Source of the DNA: Bradyrhizobium iriomotense
Lineage (GTDB): Bacteria > Pseudomonadota > Alphaproteobacteria > Rhizobiales > Xanthobacteraceae
NCBI RefSeq assembly: GCF_030160715.1
Contig: NZ_BSOW01000018.1
Location: 62,001-126,000, forward strand
DNA: 64,000 nt
Direction: 5' to 3'
In this document: positions 33,639-43,559 of the stretch, one piece after another
How the letters are laid out: every line of letters starts with the position of its first letter
Numbering within the stretch: position 1 is the first letter of the stretch
Notes under the pieces: generated by a model
What the model saw: only the letters and a program-made list of their open reading frames with translations
Told to the model about the DNA's origin: nothing
Database searches by the model: none
Made by a program: the position numbers and the translations under genes

Positions 33639-34586
33639 TCACATAGGCGCCGTGCGACCTCCGAGCGAGGCAACCGCCGGCCGGTAGCGTCGGCTGCCCT
33701 GGAGTGTTTGCCCGTTGTCGAAGGTGAGTTCGAAATCCCCTGAGGGTTTCAGGTCCACCCCGCTCACCCGATCGAGATTGGCAAGCTTCGTCCGATGAAC
33801 GCGAACGATGGCGAAGCGCGAAAGCTCGCTTTCGGCCATCGCGAGCGTACCCCGGATCAGGTGCTGACTGCCGTCGGTAAGGCTGTACTCGATGTAGTTG
33901 CCGGCGGAGGCGACCCAGATAATGTCGCGCGGCGCGAGGCGAACACGGCTGGTGCCGTCCCGCAGCCAGATCAGATCGGGGACAGGCGGCTGGCGCGGGT
34001 CGGCAGCTTTGGCAGCCAATGCGGCCCTTTTCAGCTCGCGCCGGCTCTCGAACAGCCAGATCGTTCCCCCGATCAGGAGGGCAGCCACGACATCCTTGCG
34101 AAACTCGTAGGAGATCGTCGCAAACGAGAGGTGGAAATCGTAGGCGCCTCCGGCGAGCCAGAGCACGAACTTCCTGATCCAGACCATGCCGGTGATGTGG
34201 AGGGTCGAGAAGCCGAGCAGCGCGAGCGCTGCGATCCCCAACCGGACGACGAGCCCCGAGCTCCGGTGCATGCGCCGGACGGCGAGCACAAGGAGCGGGA
34301 CGGTCAGCAGGACGACGGCGATGCTCGACATCTCCCAGAACAGCCGCCGGCCGACATCATAACTGTCGCCGCGCCAGGCGGCATCCTGCGCGCCGGAGAG
34401 CGCATTCACGATTCCGATCGCGAACGCGACGGCTGCGATCGCGCCGAACATCGTCCAGTCGCCGGTGCTGATCCCAAAAAGCCCACCGCTCGTCCCAGGA
34501 CGCGACCCCTCATCCCGCGTGTTGCGGTCCTGGTCCCAAACCGGCTCGACGCGCTCTGCTCGTGGGGCATTTTCGGTGTCAGCCAT
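33639..34586 (-). CDS. membrane-bound LytTR-domain transcriptional regulator
   Basis: A 315-residue protein with four membrane helices (around residues 43-66, 85-108, 113-138 and 163-183) and a C-terminal LytTR DNA-binding domain from about residue 215 (VRLAPRDIIWVASAGNYIEYSLTDG, then RFAIVRVHRTKLANLDRV). It has no receiver domain, so the membrane part probably senses the signal directly. It starts only 44 bases from the divergent acyltransferase gene. This pairing suggests it controls that gene and itself. Confidence 0.92.
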   Translation of the reverse strand: MADTENAPRAERVEPVWDQDRNTRDEGSRPGTSGGLFGISTGDWTMFGAIAAVAFAIGIVNALSGAQDAAWRGDSYDVGRRLFWEMSSIAVVLLTVPLLVLAVRRMHRSSGLVVRLGIAALALLGFSTLHITGMVWIRKFVLWLAGGAYDFHLSFATISYEFRKDVVAALLIGGTIWLFESRRELKRAALAAKAADPRQPPVPDLIWLRDGTSRVRLAPRDIIWVASAGNYIEYSLTDGSQHLIRGTLAMAESELSRFAIVRVHRTKLANLDRVSGVDLKPSGDFELTFDNGQTLQGSRRYRPAVASLGGRTAPM

Positions 34587-34630
34587 GGCCAAAGAACCGT
34601 GCTTGGCGTGCCGTCAAGGAGCAGAAAACC

Positions 34631-35824
34631 ATGTCAACACCGCAGCGACTCTCGACCTCGGAACGGCGCATCGATCTGGACTGGGTCCGGATTAGCGCCT
34701 TCGGGCTTCTGATCTTCTACCACGTCGGCATGCTCTACGTGTCCTGGGGATTTCACATCAAGAGCACGCACAGGCTGACCTGGCTCGAGCCGCTTATGCT
34801 GGTCCTCAATCCCTGGCGGTTGTCGCTGTTGTTCCTGGTCTCGGGTGTCGCCACCCGTTTCATGCTGGGGAAATATCGGCTCGGCGCATTCGTCGGCGCA
34901 CGGTCGGCGCGGCTCCTGATCCCCCTGATCTTCGGCATGCTGGTGATCGTGCCGCCGCAGTCCTACCTCCAGATCGTCGAGAGCCTCGGCTATCCCGAGG
35001 GCTTCGTCGACTTCTACGTCCATCACTATCTCGCCTTCGGTGCGCAGTTCTGTCCAAATCCCTGCATCGTCCAGCCGACCTGGAACCATCTCTGGTTCGT
35101 GGTTTATCTGTGGGTCTACACGATCGCGCTGGCCGCCGTGCTCTGGCTGCGGCCGGCCCTGGCCGATTGGCTCGGTGCGAAGCTGGCTATTGTGCTCACT
35201 GGGCCCGGGCTCCTGATCCTGCCGTGTCTGCTCTTCGCGGCCTGGCGCCTGTTCCTGTTCCCCGCCTTTCCCTCCACACACGCACTGTTTGGCGACTGGT
35301 ACAACCACGCGGACTATGCGACGGCGTTCCTGATCGGCTTCCTGCTGGCGAAGCAGCGTAGCGTCTGGTCCGAGATCGAGCGCCAGCGCTGGGCCGCGCT
35401 GGCACTCGCAGCCGCTTGCTTCCTCATCTTCATGCTGCTGTTCGCAGGCCTGCTCGCGCCGTCGCCGCTGCTGAGGAGGTGCGCGAGCATCGCCTATGGT
35501 TGCTATCAATGGCTCGCAATGGCTGCAGTGCTCGGCTTTGCACGCCGCTACGTCACCGCCGACGGACCTGTGCGGCGCTACCTCGCGGACGCAATCTTCC
35601 CGTACTACATCGTGCATCAGACCGCGATCATCGTGATCGCGCATGGATTGCGTGACAGCGGCCTGCCGGCCGGGATCGAGGCCCCCATCGTCATCGTCGG
35701 CACCGCGCTCACATGTGTGGTCACCTATGAAATCGTGCGACGCATCGCCTGGCTGAGGCCGCTGTTCGGATTGCGGACGCCGTCCCGCCGTCCGGCCGGG
35801 ATGGCGCAGCAGCAGCCAGCCTGA
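34631..35824 (+). CDS. acyltransferase family 3 membrane protein
   Basis: A 397-residue polytopic protein with about ten helices. RIDLDWVRISAFGLLIFYHVGMLY carries the conserved DxxRxxAxxxVxxxH-like start of acyltransferase family 3 (OpgC/OafA type), and NPWRLSLLFLVSGVATRFML follows. FPYYIVHQTAIIV near the end is also typical. Such enzymes move acetyl or succinyl groups onto periplasmic glucans or other extracytoplasmic glycans. AAGGAG precedes ATG 34631. The divergent LytTR gene is its likely regulator. Confidence 0.9.
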   Translation: MSTPQRLSTSERRIDLDWVRISAFGLLIFYHVGMLYVSWGFHIKSTHRLTWLEPLMLVLNPWRLSLLFLVSGVATRFMLGKYRLGAFVGARSARLLIPLIFGMLVIVPPQSYLQIVESLGYPEGFVDFYVHHYLAFGAQFCPNPCIVQPTWNHLWFVVYLWVYTIALAAVLWLRPALADWLGAKLAIVLTGPGLLILPCLLFAAWRLFLFPAFPSTHALFGDWYNHADYATAFLIGFLLAKQRSVWSEIERQRWAALALAAACFLIFMLLFAGLLAPSPLLRRCASIAYGCYQWLAMAAVLGFARRYVTADGPVRRYLADAIFPYYIVHQTAIIVIAHGLRDSGLPAGIEAPIVIVGTALTCVVTYEIVRRIAWLRPLFGLRTPSRRPAGMAQQQPA

Positions 35825-35876
35825 TGTGGCAGGCGGTTCCGATTGGCGCGATGGCAAAAGGTGCTAAGAGGGCGGC

Positions 35877-37016
35877 ATGCCGATCCGCGTCTATCTCGAC
35901 TGGAATGCGACCACGCCGCTGCGTCCCGAGGCGCGAGCGGCGATGGTCGCCGCCTATGATCTCGTCGGCAATCCGTCCTCGGTCCACGCCGAGGGGCGGG
36001 AGGCGCGGCGGCTGCTCGAGGCGGCGCGTGCCGCGCTGGCGGGTGCGGTTGGTGGCCTGCCGCGGAACGTCGTCTTCACCTCGTCGGGAACCGAGGCCAA
36101 CGCGCTGGCGCTGTCGCCGGGTCTCAAGGGGCCGTCTGGTGGGCCGGTGGCGCGGCTTCTGGTGTCCGCCGTCGAGCACGCCTCCGTGCTGGCAGGTGGG
36201 AGGTTTTCGGCCGACGCCGTCAGCCAGATCCGGGTGACGAGGTCGGGCGCCGTCGATCTCGACCACCTCAAGGCGCTGCTCGGTTCCGGGCCGCCGGCGC
36301 TGGTGTCGATCATGGCCGCCAACAATGAGACCGGCGCGCTTCAGCCGATAGCGGAGGCAGCCCGGATCGCCCACGAAGCAGGCGGGCTCCTCCACGTCGA
36401 CGCGATCCAGGCGTTTGGCAAGATGCCTTTTGATATCAAGGAGGTAGGCGTTGATCTTGCCACCCTCTCTGCACACAAGATCGGCGGCCCCAAGGGTATC
36501 GGCGCGCTTGTGGCTGCCGAGGGCGTGACGGGGCTCGAACCGGTGCTGCGTGGTGGCGGGCAGGAACTCGGCCGCCGTGCAGGAACCGAGAATGTTGCCG
36601 GCATTGCCGGCTTCGGCGCGGCGGTGTCGGCGGCCGTTCAGGCTCTGGCGGAGGATGCGGAGCGCGTCCGAAGCCTCCGGAATCGCTTGGAAAACGGGCT
36701 GCGCGCCGTGCCGGGCACGACGATTTTCTCGCAAGAAGCTGGGCGGTTACCGAATACCACCCTGTTTACGGCGCCGGGGTTGAAGGCCGAAACCGCCGTA
36801 ATCGGCTTCGATCTCGAGGGCATCGCTGTGTCCTCAGGTTCGGCCTGTTCGTCGGGGAAAGTACAGCCGTCCCACGTGCTCTCGGCCATGGGATTCGACC
36901 CCAAAACCGCCCAGGGAGCGGTGCGCCTCAGTCTGGGCTGGTCCACGCAGGAGGCGGACATCAATCGCACCCTTGAGGCTTGGCGAAAGCTCGGTAATAA
37001 CCTACTTAAGGGATAA
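35877..37016 (+). CDS. NifS/IscS-like cysteine desulfurase
   Basis: A 379-residue PLP enzyme that takes sulfur from cysteine as a persulfide for Fe-S clusters and other thio-cofactors. The first motif is VYLDWNATTPL. The PLP lysine is in LSAHKIGGPKGIG, and the active-site Cys lies in SSGSACSSGKVQPSHVL, the long flexible loop of group I desulfurases. It is a second desulfurase beside SufS in the same cluster. AAGAGGGCGG precedes ATG 35877. It is 113 bases upstream of sufB and may share its transcript. Confidence 0.94.
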   Translation: MPIRVYLDWNATTPLRPEARAAMVAAYDLVGNPSSVHAEGREARRLLEAARAALAGAVGGLPRNVVFTSSGTEANALALSPGLKGPSGGPVARLLVSAVEHASVLAGGRFSADAVSQIRVTRSGAVDLDHLKALLGSGPPALVSIMAANNETGALQPIAEAARIAHEAGGLLHVDAIQAFGKMPFDIKEVGVDLATLSAHKIGGPKGIGALVAAEGVTGLEPVLRGGGQELGRRAGTENVAGIAGFGAAVSAAVQALAEDAERVRSLRNRLENGLRAVPGTTIFSQEAGRLPNTTLFTAPGLKAETAVIGFDLEGIAVSSGSACSSGKVQPSHVLSAMGFDPKTAQGAVRLSLGWSTQEADINRTLEAWRKLGNNLLKG

Positions 37017-37043
37017 GCGACGAAACACGGCTTGAACGGTTCT

Positions 37044-37055
37044 AAGCACGTGCTT
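37044..37055. promoter_or_regulatory. 12-bp palindrome upstream of sufB
   Basis: AAGCACGTGCTT is a perfect palindrome in the 113-base gap between the NifS-like gene and sufB, 75 bases before the sufB ATG. It is a candidate site for iron- or redox-dependent control of suf. It does not match an IscR, RirA or Irr consensus I can recall. Confidence 0.3.
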
Positions 37056-37129
37056 TCCGCACAGAAACATCGTAATAGTCGTTCGAGTTTGATCCACCGC
37101 GGTCCTTGAAACCGCGAGCGGAGGATGGA

Positions 37130-38626
<1,497 letters not shown>

Positions 38627-38632
38627 CCCCGG

Positions 38633-38739
38633 CCTCATCCTGAGGAGGCCGCGTAAGCGGCCGTCTCGAAGGATGGAGATCGGAAAGATTGTTGGCCTCA
38701 TCCTTCGAGACGCGCCTGGCGGTGCTCCTCAGGACGAGG
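38633..38739. repeat. paired inverted copies of a palindromic element between sufB and sufC
   Basis: Copy 1 (38633-38676) runs from CCTCATCCTGAGGAGG through CCGCGTAAGCGG to GTCTCGAAGGATGG. Copy 2 (38696-38739) is the same element inverted, from CCTCATCCTTCGAGACGCG to CTCCTCAGGACGAGG. In RNA the two would pair into one long hairpin inside the suf operon. I recall such CCTCATCC/TCGAAGGATG elements as common in Bradyrhizobium. Confidence 0.8.
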
Positions 38740-38745
38740 GGATAG

Positions 38746-38772
38746 ATGGAACAAAATAATGGCTTTGCTTGA
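38746..38772 (+). other. eight-codon frame overlapping the sufC start
   Basis: ATG 38746 opens MEQNNGFA and a TGA (38770-38772) inside sufC, in another frame. The only good Shine-Dalgarno sequence, AGGGGA, lies five bases before this ATG and about 17 before the sufC ATG at 38759. Ribosomes may therefore load here and reach sufC by re-initiation or local sliding. Confidence 0.35.
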
Positions 38773-39511
38773 AGTGAAAGACCTGAAGGTTCGTGTAGAG
38801 GAGCGTGAGATCCTCCATGGGCTGACGCTGACCGTGAACGAAGGCGAGGTGCACGCGATCATGGGGCCGAACGGCTCCGGCAAGTCGACGCTCTCTCACG
38901 TCATCGCCGGCAAGCCCGGCTATGAAGTGACCGACGGCCAGATCCTGTTCAAGGGCGAGGATCTCCTGGAGATGGACCCGGAAGAGCGTGCCGCCAAGGG
39001 CGTGTTCCTGGCGTTCCAATATCCGGTCGAGATTCCCGGCGTCGCCACCATGAACTTCCTGCGCACGGCGCTGAACGCGCAGCGCAAGGCGCGCGGCGAG
39101 GATGAGTATTCGACGCCGGATTTCCTGAGGAAGGTCCGCGAGGTCTCGAAATCGCTGAACATCCCGCAGGACATGCTCAAGCGCGGCGTCAATGTTGGCT
39201 TCTCCGGCGGCGAGAAGAAGCGCAACGAGGTGCTCCAGATGGCGCTGTTCGAGCCGAGCCTGTGCATCCTCGACGAGATGGATTCCGGCCTCGACATCGA
39301 CGCGCTGCGGATTGCCGCCGACGGCGTCAACGCGCTGCGCTCGCCCAAGCGCGCGATGGTGGTGATCACCCACTATCAGCGCCTCCTGAACTACATCGTG
39401 CCGGATTTCGTGCACGTGATGTCACGCGGCCGCGTCGTGAAGAGCGGCGACAAGCAACTGGCGCTGGAGCTGGAGGAGTCCGGCTACGCCCAGTTCGAGG
39501 ACGCGGCGTAA
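38759..39511 (+). CDS. sufC: Fe-S assembly ATPase SufC
   Basis: A 250-residue ABC-type ATPase, soluble, that drives conformational change of the SufBC2D complex. Walker A is GPNGSGKST, the signature is FSGGEKKRNEVLQ, Walker B is CILDEMDSGLDID and the H-loop is THYQR. The start codon has no Shine-Dalgarno at normal distance; a mini-frame upstream may help loading. The sufD ATG lies 12 bases after its stop. Confidence 0.97.
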   Translation: MALLEVKDLKVRVEEREILHGLTLTVNEGEVHAIMGPNGSGKSTLSHVIAGKPGYEVTDGQILFKGEDLLEMDPEERAAKGVFLAFQYPVEIPGVATMNFLRTALNAQRKARGEDEYSTPDFLRKVREVSKSLNIPQDMLKRGVNVGFSGGEKKRNEVLQMALFEPSLCILDEMDSGLDIDALRIAADGVNALRSPKRAMVVITHYQRLLNYIVPDFVHVMSRGRVVKSGDKQLALELEESGYAQFEDAA

Positions 39512-39522
39512 GGGATTTTGCG

Positions 39523-40830
39523 ATGAACGTTGCTTTGGTCAAGACCGGGGACGGCCGCGCGGTGAGCGATCTCTTCACCAGCGCCGAAGGCCGACTGCCC
39601 GGTTCGCCCGCGGTGGCAGCAGTGCGCCGCCAGGCCTTCGAGACCTATGAGCGTCTCGGCCTGCCGCACCGCCGGATCGAGGAATGGAAATACACTGACC
39701 TGCGCGCCCTCGTCGGCGAGGTGCTGCCGCTCGCGGCCGCCCCCGGCGCCGCAGCGCTGTCTCGCGCGGCCGAAGCCGTAAAGGCGCATGCCTTCGCCGG
39801 CGCCGGCAAGCTGGTGCTGGTCGATGGCGTGTTCGCGGCCGATCTCTCCGACGTGAAGGCGCTCGCATCCGAGATCGGCTTCACGACACTGCGCGAAACG
39901 CTGGAGAAGCAGTCCGGTGACCTGCTCGCGACGGCCTCGACGGACGCGATGATCTCGCTGAACGCGGCAATGGCGACCGACGGCGTTGTGGTGTCGATCG
40001 CGGACGGCGCGCAGCTTTCCGCTCCCATCCAGATCATCCATGTCGCGACCGCAGCGTCTGCATCCGCCTTCACCCGCTCGCAGTTGCGGATCGGGAAGGG
40101 TGTCCGCGCCACCATCATCGAGAGCTTTGTCGCGGCTGGTGCTGCGGCCTACCAGGTCAACGACGCCGTGCTTGTCACGATCGGCGATAACGCCGATGTC
40201 GCGCATATCCGCCTGATGGACGATGCGCCTGATGCCGTGAACATCACCTCCGAGATCGTGACGGTCGGCGCCAACACCAAGCTGAACTTCTTCAACATGA
40301 CGACGGGCGGCGCAGTGAGCCGCCTCCAGGGCTTCATTACCCTGGCAGGCGAGGGCAGCGAGCTCGCGGTCAACGGCGTGAACCTTTTGAAGAAGACCGA
40401 GCATGGCGATACGACGCTGGTCGTCGACCATGCTCTGCCCCATTGCACAAGCCGCGAGATCTTCCGCGCCGTGATCGATGATCGCGCGCATTCGGTGTTC
40501 CAGGGTCGCATCATCGTCCGTCCCGACGCGCAGAAGACCGACGGCAAGATGATGACGCGGGCGTTGCTGCTTTCGGACGAGGCCGAGGCCGACAACAAGC
40601 CGGAGCTCGAGATCTTTGCCGACGACGTCTCCTGCGGCCACGGCGCCACCGCCGGCGCGCTGGACGACAGCCTCCTGTTCTATCTGCGCGCCCGCGGCTT
40701 GCCCGAGAAGGACGCCCAGGCGCTGCTGATCCAGGCTTTCGTCGGCGAGGCGATCGAGCAGATCGCCGATGATGATTTGCGTGAGCACGTGATCGGCATT
40801 GCCGAGCGTTGGCTGGAGCGGCGGTCATGA
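39523..40830 (+). CDS. sufD: Fe-S cluster scaffold protein SufD
   Basis: A 435-residue partner of SufB. The N-terminal part has RRIEEWKYTDLRAL, and the core is a right-handed beta-helix. The C-terminal segment DVSCGHGATAGALDDSLLFYLRARGL carries the conserved His of GHGAT used in cluster assembly. ATG 39523 follows the sufC stop closely. Its own stop overlaps the sufS start as ATGA. Confidence 0.96.
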   Translation: MNVALVKTGDGRAVSDLFTSAEGRLPGSPAVAAVRRQAFETYERLGLPHRRIEEWKYTDLRALVGEVLPLAAAPGAAALSRAAEAVKAHAFAGAGKLVLVDGVFAADLSDVKALASEIGFTTLRETLEKQSGDLLATASTDAMISLNAAMATDGVVVSIADGAQLSAPIQIIHVATAASASAFTRSQLRIGKGVRATIIESFVAAGAAAYQVNDAVLVTIGDNADVAHIRLMDDAPDAVNITSEIVTVGANTKLNFFNMTTGGAVSRLQGFITLAGEGSELAVNGVNLLKKTEHGDTTLVVDHALPHCTSREIFRAVIDDRAHSVFQGRIIVRPDAQKTDGKMMTRALLLSDEAEADNKPELEIFADDVSCGHGATAGALDDSLLFYLRARGLPEKDAQALLIQAFVGEAIEQIADDDLREHVIGIAERWLERRS

Positions 40831-42074
40831 GCACGCATCCGGCGGTCCTGAACGGTTCTTATGACGTCGCGCGGGTGCGCCAGGATTTTCCGGCGCTGGC
40901 GATGCAGGTCTACGGCAAGCCGCTGGTCTATCTCGACAACGCGGCCTCGGCGCAGAAGCCGCGGTCCGTGCTCGACCGCATGACGCAGGCCTATACGAGC
41001 GAATATGCCAATGTGCATCGCGGCCTGCACTACCTCGCCAATGCCGCGACCGAAGCTTACGAGGGCGGCCGCGCCAAGGCGGCGCAGTTCATCAACGCCC
41101 CGCGACCTGAGGAAGTGATCTTCACCCGCAACGCGACCGAGGCGATCAACCTCGTCGCCTCGTCCTGGGGTGAGCCCAACATCAAAGAGGGCGACGAGAT
41201 CGTCATCTCGATCATGGAGCACCACTCCAATATCGTGCCCTGGCATTTCCTCAGGGAACGCCATGGCGCGGTGATCAAATGGGCGCCGGTCGACGATGAG
41301 GGCAATTTCCTGATCGACGAGTTCGAGAAGCTTTTGACGTCGAAGACCAAGCTGGTCGCGATCACGCAGATGTCGAACGCGCTCGGCACCATCGTGCCGG
41401 TCAAGGACGTCGTGAAAATCGCGCACGCCCGCGGCATTCCCGTGCTGGTCGACGGCAGCCAGGGCGCCGTGCATCTGCCGGTCGACGTGCAGGACATCGG
41501 CTGCGACTTCTACGTCTTCACCGGCCACAAGGTGTACGGGCCGACCGGCATCGGCGTGCTCTGGGCCAAATACGACCATCTGGTCGCGATGCGTCCCTAC
41601 AATGGCGGCGGCGAGATGATCCGCGAGGTCTCTCGCGATATCGTCACCTATGGCGATCCCCCGCACAAGTTCGAGGCGGGCACGCCCGCGATCGTCGAGG
41701 CGGTCGGACTTGGCGCGGCCATCGACTATGTCAACTCGATCGGCAAGGAGCGCATTGCCGCGCACGAGCATGATCTCCTCACCTATGCCCAGGACCGCCT
41801 GCGCGAGATCAACTCACTGCGGCTGATCGGCACGGCGCGCGGCAAGGGCCCGGTGATCTCCTTCGAGCTGAAGGGCGCGCACGCCCATGACGTCGCCACC
41901 GTGATCGACCGCCAGGGCATCGCGGTGCGCGCCGGCACCCACTGCGTGATGCCGCTTTTAGAGCGGTTCAACGTGACCGCGACGTGCCGGGCATCCTTCG
42001 GCATGTATAATACAAGGGACGAAGTCGACCATCTGGCACAGGCGCTTTTGAAGGCGCGGGATTTGTTCGCATGA
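40827..42074 (+). CDS. sufS: group II cysteine desulfurase SufS
   Basis: A 415-residue PLP enzyme that supplies persulfide sulfur to the SUF scaffold. It shows YLDNAASAQKP at the N-terminus, EHHSNIVPW, the PLP lysine in FTGHKVYGPTGIG and the active-site Cys in AVRAGTHCVMPLL, the short loop of the SufS group. It is coupled on both sides: its ATG overlaps the sufD stop and its stop overlaps the next ATG. No sufE-type sulfur acceptor gene is seen in the window. Confidence 0.97.
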   Translation: MSTHPAVLNGSYDVARVRQDFPALAMQVYGKPLVYLDNAASAQKPRSVLDRMTQAYTSEYANVHRGLHYLANAATEAYEGGRAKAAQFINAPRPEEVIFTRNATEAINLVASSWGEPNIKEGDEIVISIMEHHSNIVPWHFLRERHGAVIKWAPVDDEGNFLIDEFEKLLTSKTKLVAITQMSNALGTIVPVKDVVKIAHARGIPVLVDGSQGAVHLPVDVQDIGCDFYVFTGHKVYGPTGIGVLWAKYDHLVAMRPYNGGGEMIREVSRDIVTYGDPPHKFEAGTPAIVEAVGLGAAIDYVNSIGKERIAAHEHDLLTYAQDRLREINSLRLIGTARGKGPVISFELKGAHAHDVATVIDRQGIAVRAGTHCVMPLLERFNVTATCRASFGMYNTRDEVDHLAQALLKARDLFA

Positions 42075-42442
42075 GTGACACGGCCGAAATCAAAGCCAAT
42101 CCGATGGAAACGCATTCGGCGCTGCCGCCGGAGGAGACCGAGCGTCTGACGCGCGAGATCATCGCAGGGCTCAAGACCGTGTTCGATCCGGAGATCCCGG
42201 CCGACATCTACGAGCTCGGCCTGATCTACAAGGTCGAGATCAAGGACGACCGCTCCGTCGACGTCCAGATGACGCTGACGACGCCGAACTGCCCGGCCGC
42301 CGGCGAGCTGCCGACCATGGTAGAGAACGCGGTTGCCAGCGTCCCCGGCGTCGGCGTGGTTGACGTCAAGGTCGTCTGGGAGCCGGCCTGGTCACCGGAA
42401 CGCATGAGCGACGAGGCCCGCCTCGTGCTCAACATGTGGTGA
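42071..42442 (+). CDS. sufT: SUF system MIP18/DUF59 protein (SufT-like)
   Basis: A 123-residue MIP18-family protein thought to help mature or traffic Fe-S clusters. The family core reads DPEIPADIYELGLIYKVEI followed by TLTTPNCPAAGELP with the conserved Cys, and a C-terminal WEPAWSPERMSDEAR. ATG overlaps the sufS stop as ATGA, which ties it to the suf operon. Confidence 0.93.
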   Translation: MSDTAEIKANPMETHSALPPEETERLTREIIAGLKTVFDPEIPADIYELGLIYKVEIKDDRSVDVQMTLTTPNCPAAGELPTMVENAVASVPGVGVVDVKVVWEPAWSPERMSDEARLVLNMW

Positions 42443-42481
42443 CACCACATCTGGCATTGAATTCGCTCCGCAACGGACCAC

Positions 42482-42901
42482 ATGACTGACATGACCCAAA
42501 TATCGTCAGGCTCGACACCAGCATCCTCTCCGAAGCCGCGGCGCCCGCGCCCGCAGGTGATGCGGCTGACGGATGCTGCCGCGCAGCGCATTACCGAGCT
42601 GACGCAGCGTGCGGACTCGGAGATCGTCGGCCTGCGGGTCGGTGTGAAGAACGGCGGCTGCGCCGGCCAGTCCTACACCGTCGAATACGCCCACGAGATC
42701 CGCCCGACCGACGAGGTCGTGGAGGACAAGGGCGTCAAGATCCTGGTCGACCCCAAGGCCGTGCTGTTCCTGCTCGGCACCGAGATGGACTACAAGGCCG
42801 ACAAGATGCAGGCCCAGTTCGTCTTCAACAACCCCAACCAGATCTCCGCCTGCGGCTGCGGCGAGTCGGTCGAGCTGCGACCGGCGAAGGTCGAGGGGTA
42901 A
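42482..42901 (+). CDS. sufA: A-type Fe-S carrier protein (SufA/IscA family)
   Basis: A 139-residue HesB/IscA-type carrier. A proline-rich start of about 25 residues precedes the domain. The three cluster ligands are present: Cys in NGGCAGQSY and the CGC pair in ISACGCGES. It would receive a cluster from the SufBCD scaffold and pass it to target proteins. It is the last gene of the suf group, 39 bases after the SufT-like gene, and a large repeat element follows. Confidence 0.95.
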   Translation: MTDMTQISSGSTPASSPKPRRPRPQVMRLTDAAAQRITELTQRADSEIVGLRVGVKNGGCAGQSYTVEYAHEIRPTDEVVEDKGVKILVDPKAVLFLLGTEMDYKADKMQAQFVFNNPNQISACGCGESVELRPAKVEG

Positions 42902-42914
42902 CGCCTTCCCAACA

Positions 42915-43055
42915 CTCTCGTGTCCCGGACGCGCTGCAGCGCCCTTGCGCTGCTGTGCAGAGCCGGGACCCACGCTATGATCGCCAGCGCAAGACGGCTA
43001 GGCCCCGGCTCAGCAGCGCATCGTTTTACGCTGCGCTGCGTCCGGGGCACGAGAG
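42915..43055. repeat. long palindromic intergenic element after sufA
   Basis: The element begins CTCTCGTGTCCCGGACGCGC (42915) and ends with the inverted form GCGTCCGGGGCACGAGAG (43038-43055), with GAGCCGGGACCCACGC and further partial dyads between. It fills the gap between sufA and the TfoX gene. Its final GAGAGG acts as the ribosome-binding site of the TfoX gene. Confidence 0.75.
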
Positions 43056-43061
43056 GTGCGC

Positions 43062-43490
43062 ATGGACCGCGAATTCCTGATCGACCTGTTCGCCGATTTC
43101 GGCCCCGTCACCATCCGCCGCATGTTTTCCGGCTACGGCATCTCCGCCGACGGCACCAATTTCGCGTTGGCCCTGCGCGCCGGGCTGTTCTTCCGCGCCG
43201 ATGACGTGACGATCCCGAGCTATGAGGCCGAGGGCTCGGGGCCCTTCCAGTACCAGACCCGTGCCAAGACGGTGACGGTGAGTTCCTACTGGCAATTGCC
43301 GGCGCGCCTGTTCGACGATTCAGAGGAGCTTGCCGAGTGGGCGAGGGCCGCGCTCGCCGCCGCCCAGCGCGCCAAGGTGAAGAAGCGGCCGAAGGCGAAG
43401 AAGAAGGCTGCAAAGCCTGCGAAGAAGGCGCAGGTGAAAGAGCCAGCCAAGAAGGCCGCTCGTCGTAAGCGCACCAAGCGGAAGGCGTAG
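43062..43490 (+). CDS. TfoX N-terminal domain protein with a lysine-rich tail
   Basis: A 142-residue protein. The first ~95 residues are a TfoX-N domain (LFADFGPVTIRRMFSGYGIS, LFFRADD, PFQYQTRAKTVTVSSYWQLP). The last ~45 residues are almost only Lys, Ala and Pro with RRKRTKRKA at the end, resembling a histone H1 tail and likely nucleic acid-binding. Gamma-proteobacterial TfoX promotes competence; no such role is shown here. ATG 43062 is preceded at five bases by GAGAGG. Confidence 0.9.
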   Translation: MDREFLIDLFADFGPVTIRRMFSGYGISADGTNFALALRAGLFFRADDVTIPSYEAEGSGPFQYQTRAKTVTVSSYWQLPARLFDDSEELAEWARAALAAAQRAKVKKRPKAKKKAAKPAKKAQVKEPAKKAARRKRTKRKA

Positions 43491-43502
43491 TCTCTCAGGT
43501 CT

Positions 43503-43543
43503 GTCATTCCGGAGCGCGCCTCTTGGCGCGAGCCCGGAATGAC
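43503..43543. terminator. hairpin between convergent genes
   Basis: GTCATTCCGG (43503-43512) pairs with CCGGAATGAC (43534-43543), and inner GCGCGCC/GGCGCG arms extend the stem. It sits between the convergent TfoX and diguanylate cyclase genes. It is a short version of the intergenic palindromes seen elsewhere in the window. Confidence 0.5.
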
Positions 43544-43559
43544 GACGGTGAATGTGGCC

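Noticed and set aside
38633..38739. CRISPR or insertion sequence at the sufB-sufC spacer
   Set aside because: Only two inverted copies exist, with no regular spacers and no transposase; it fits a dispersed palindromic element.
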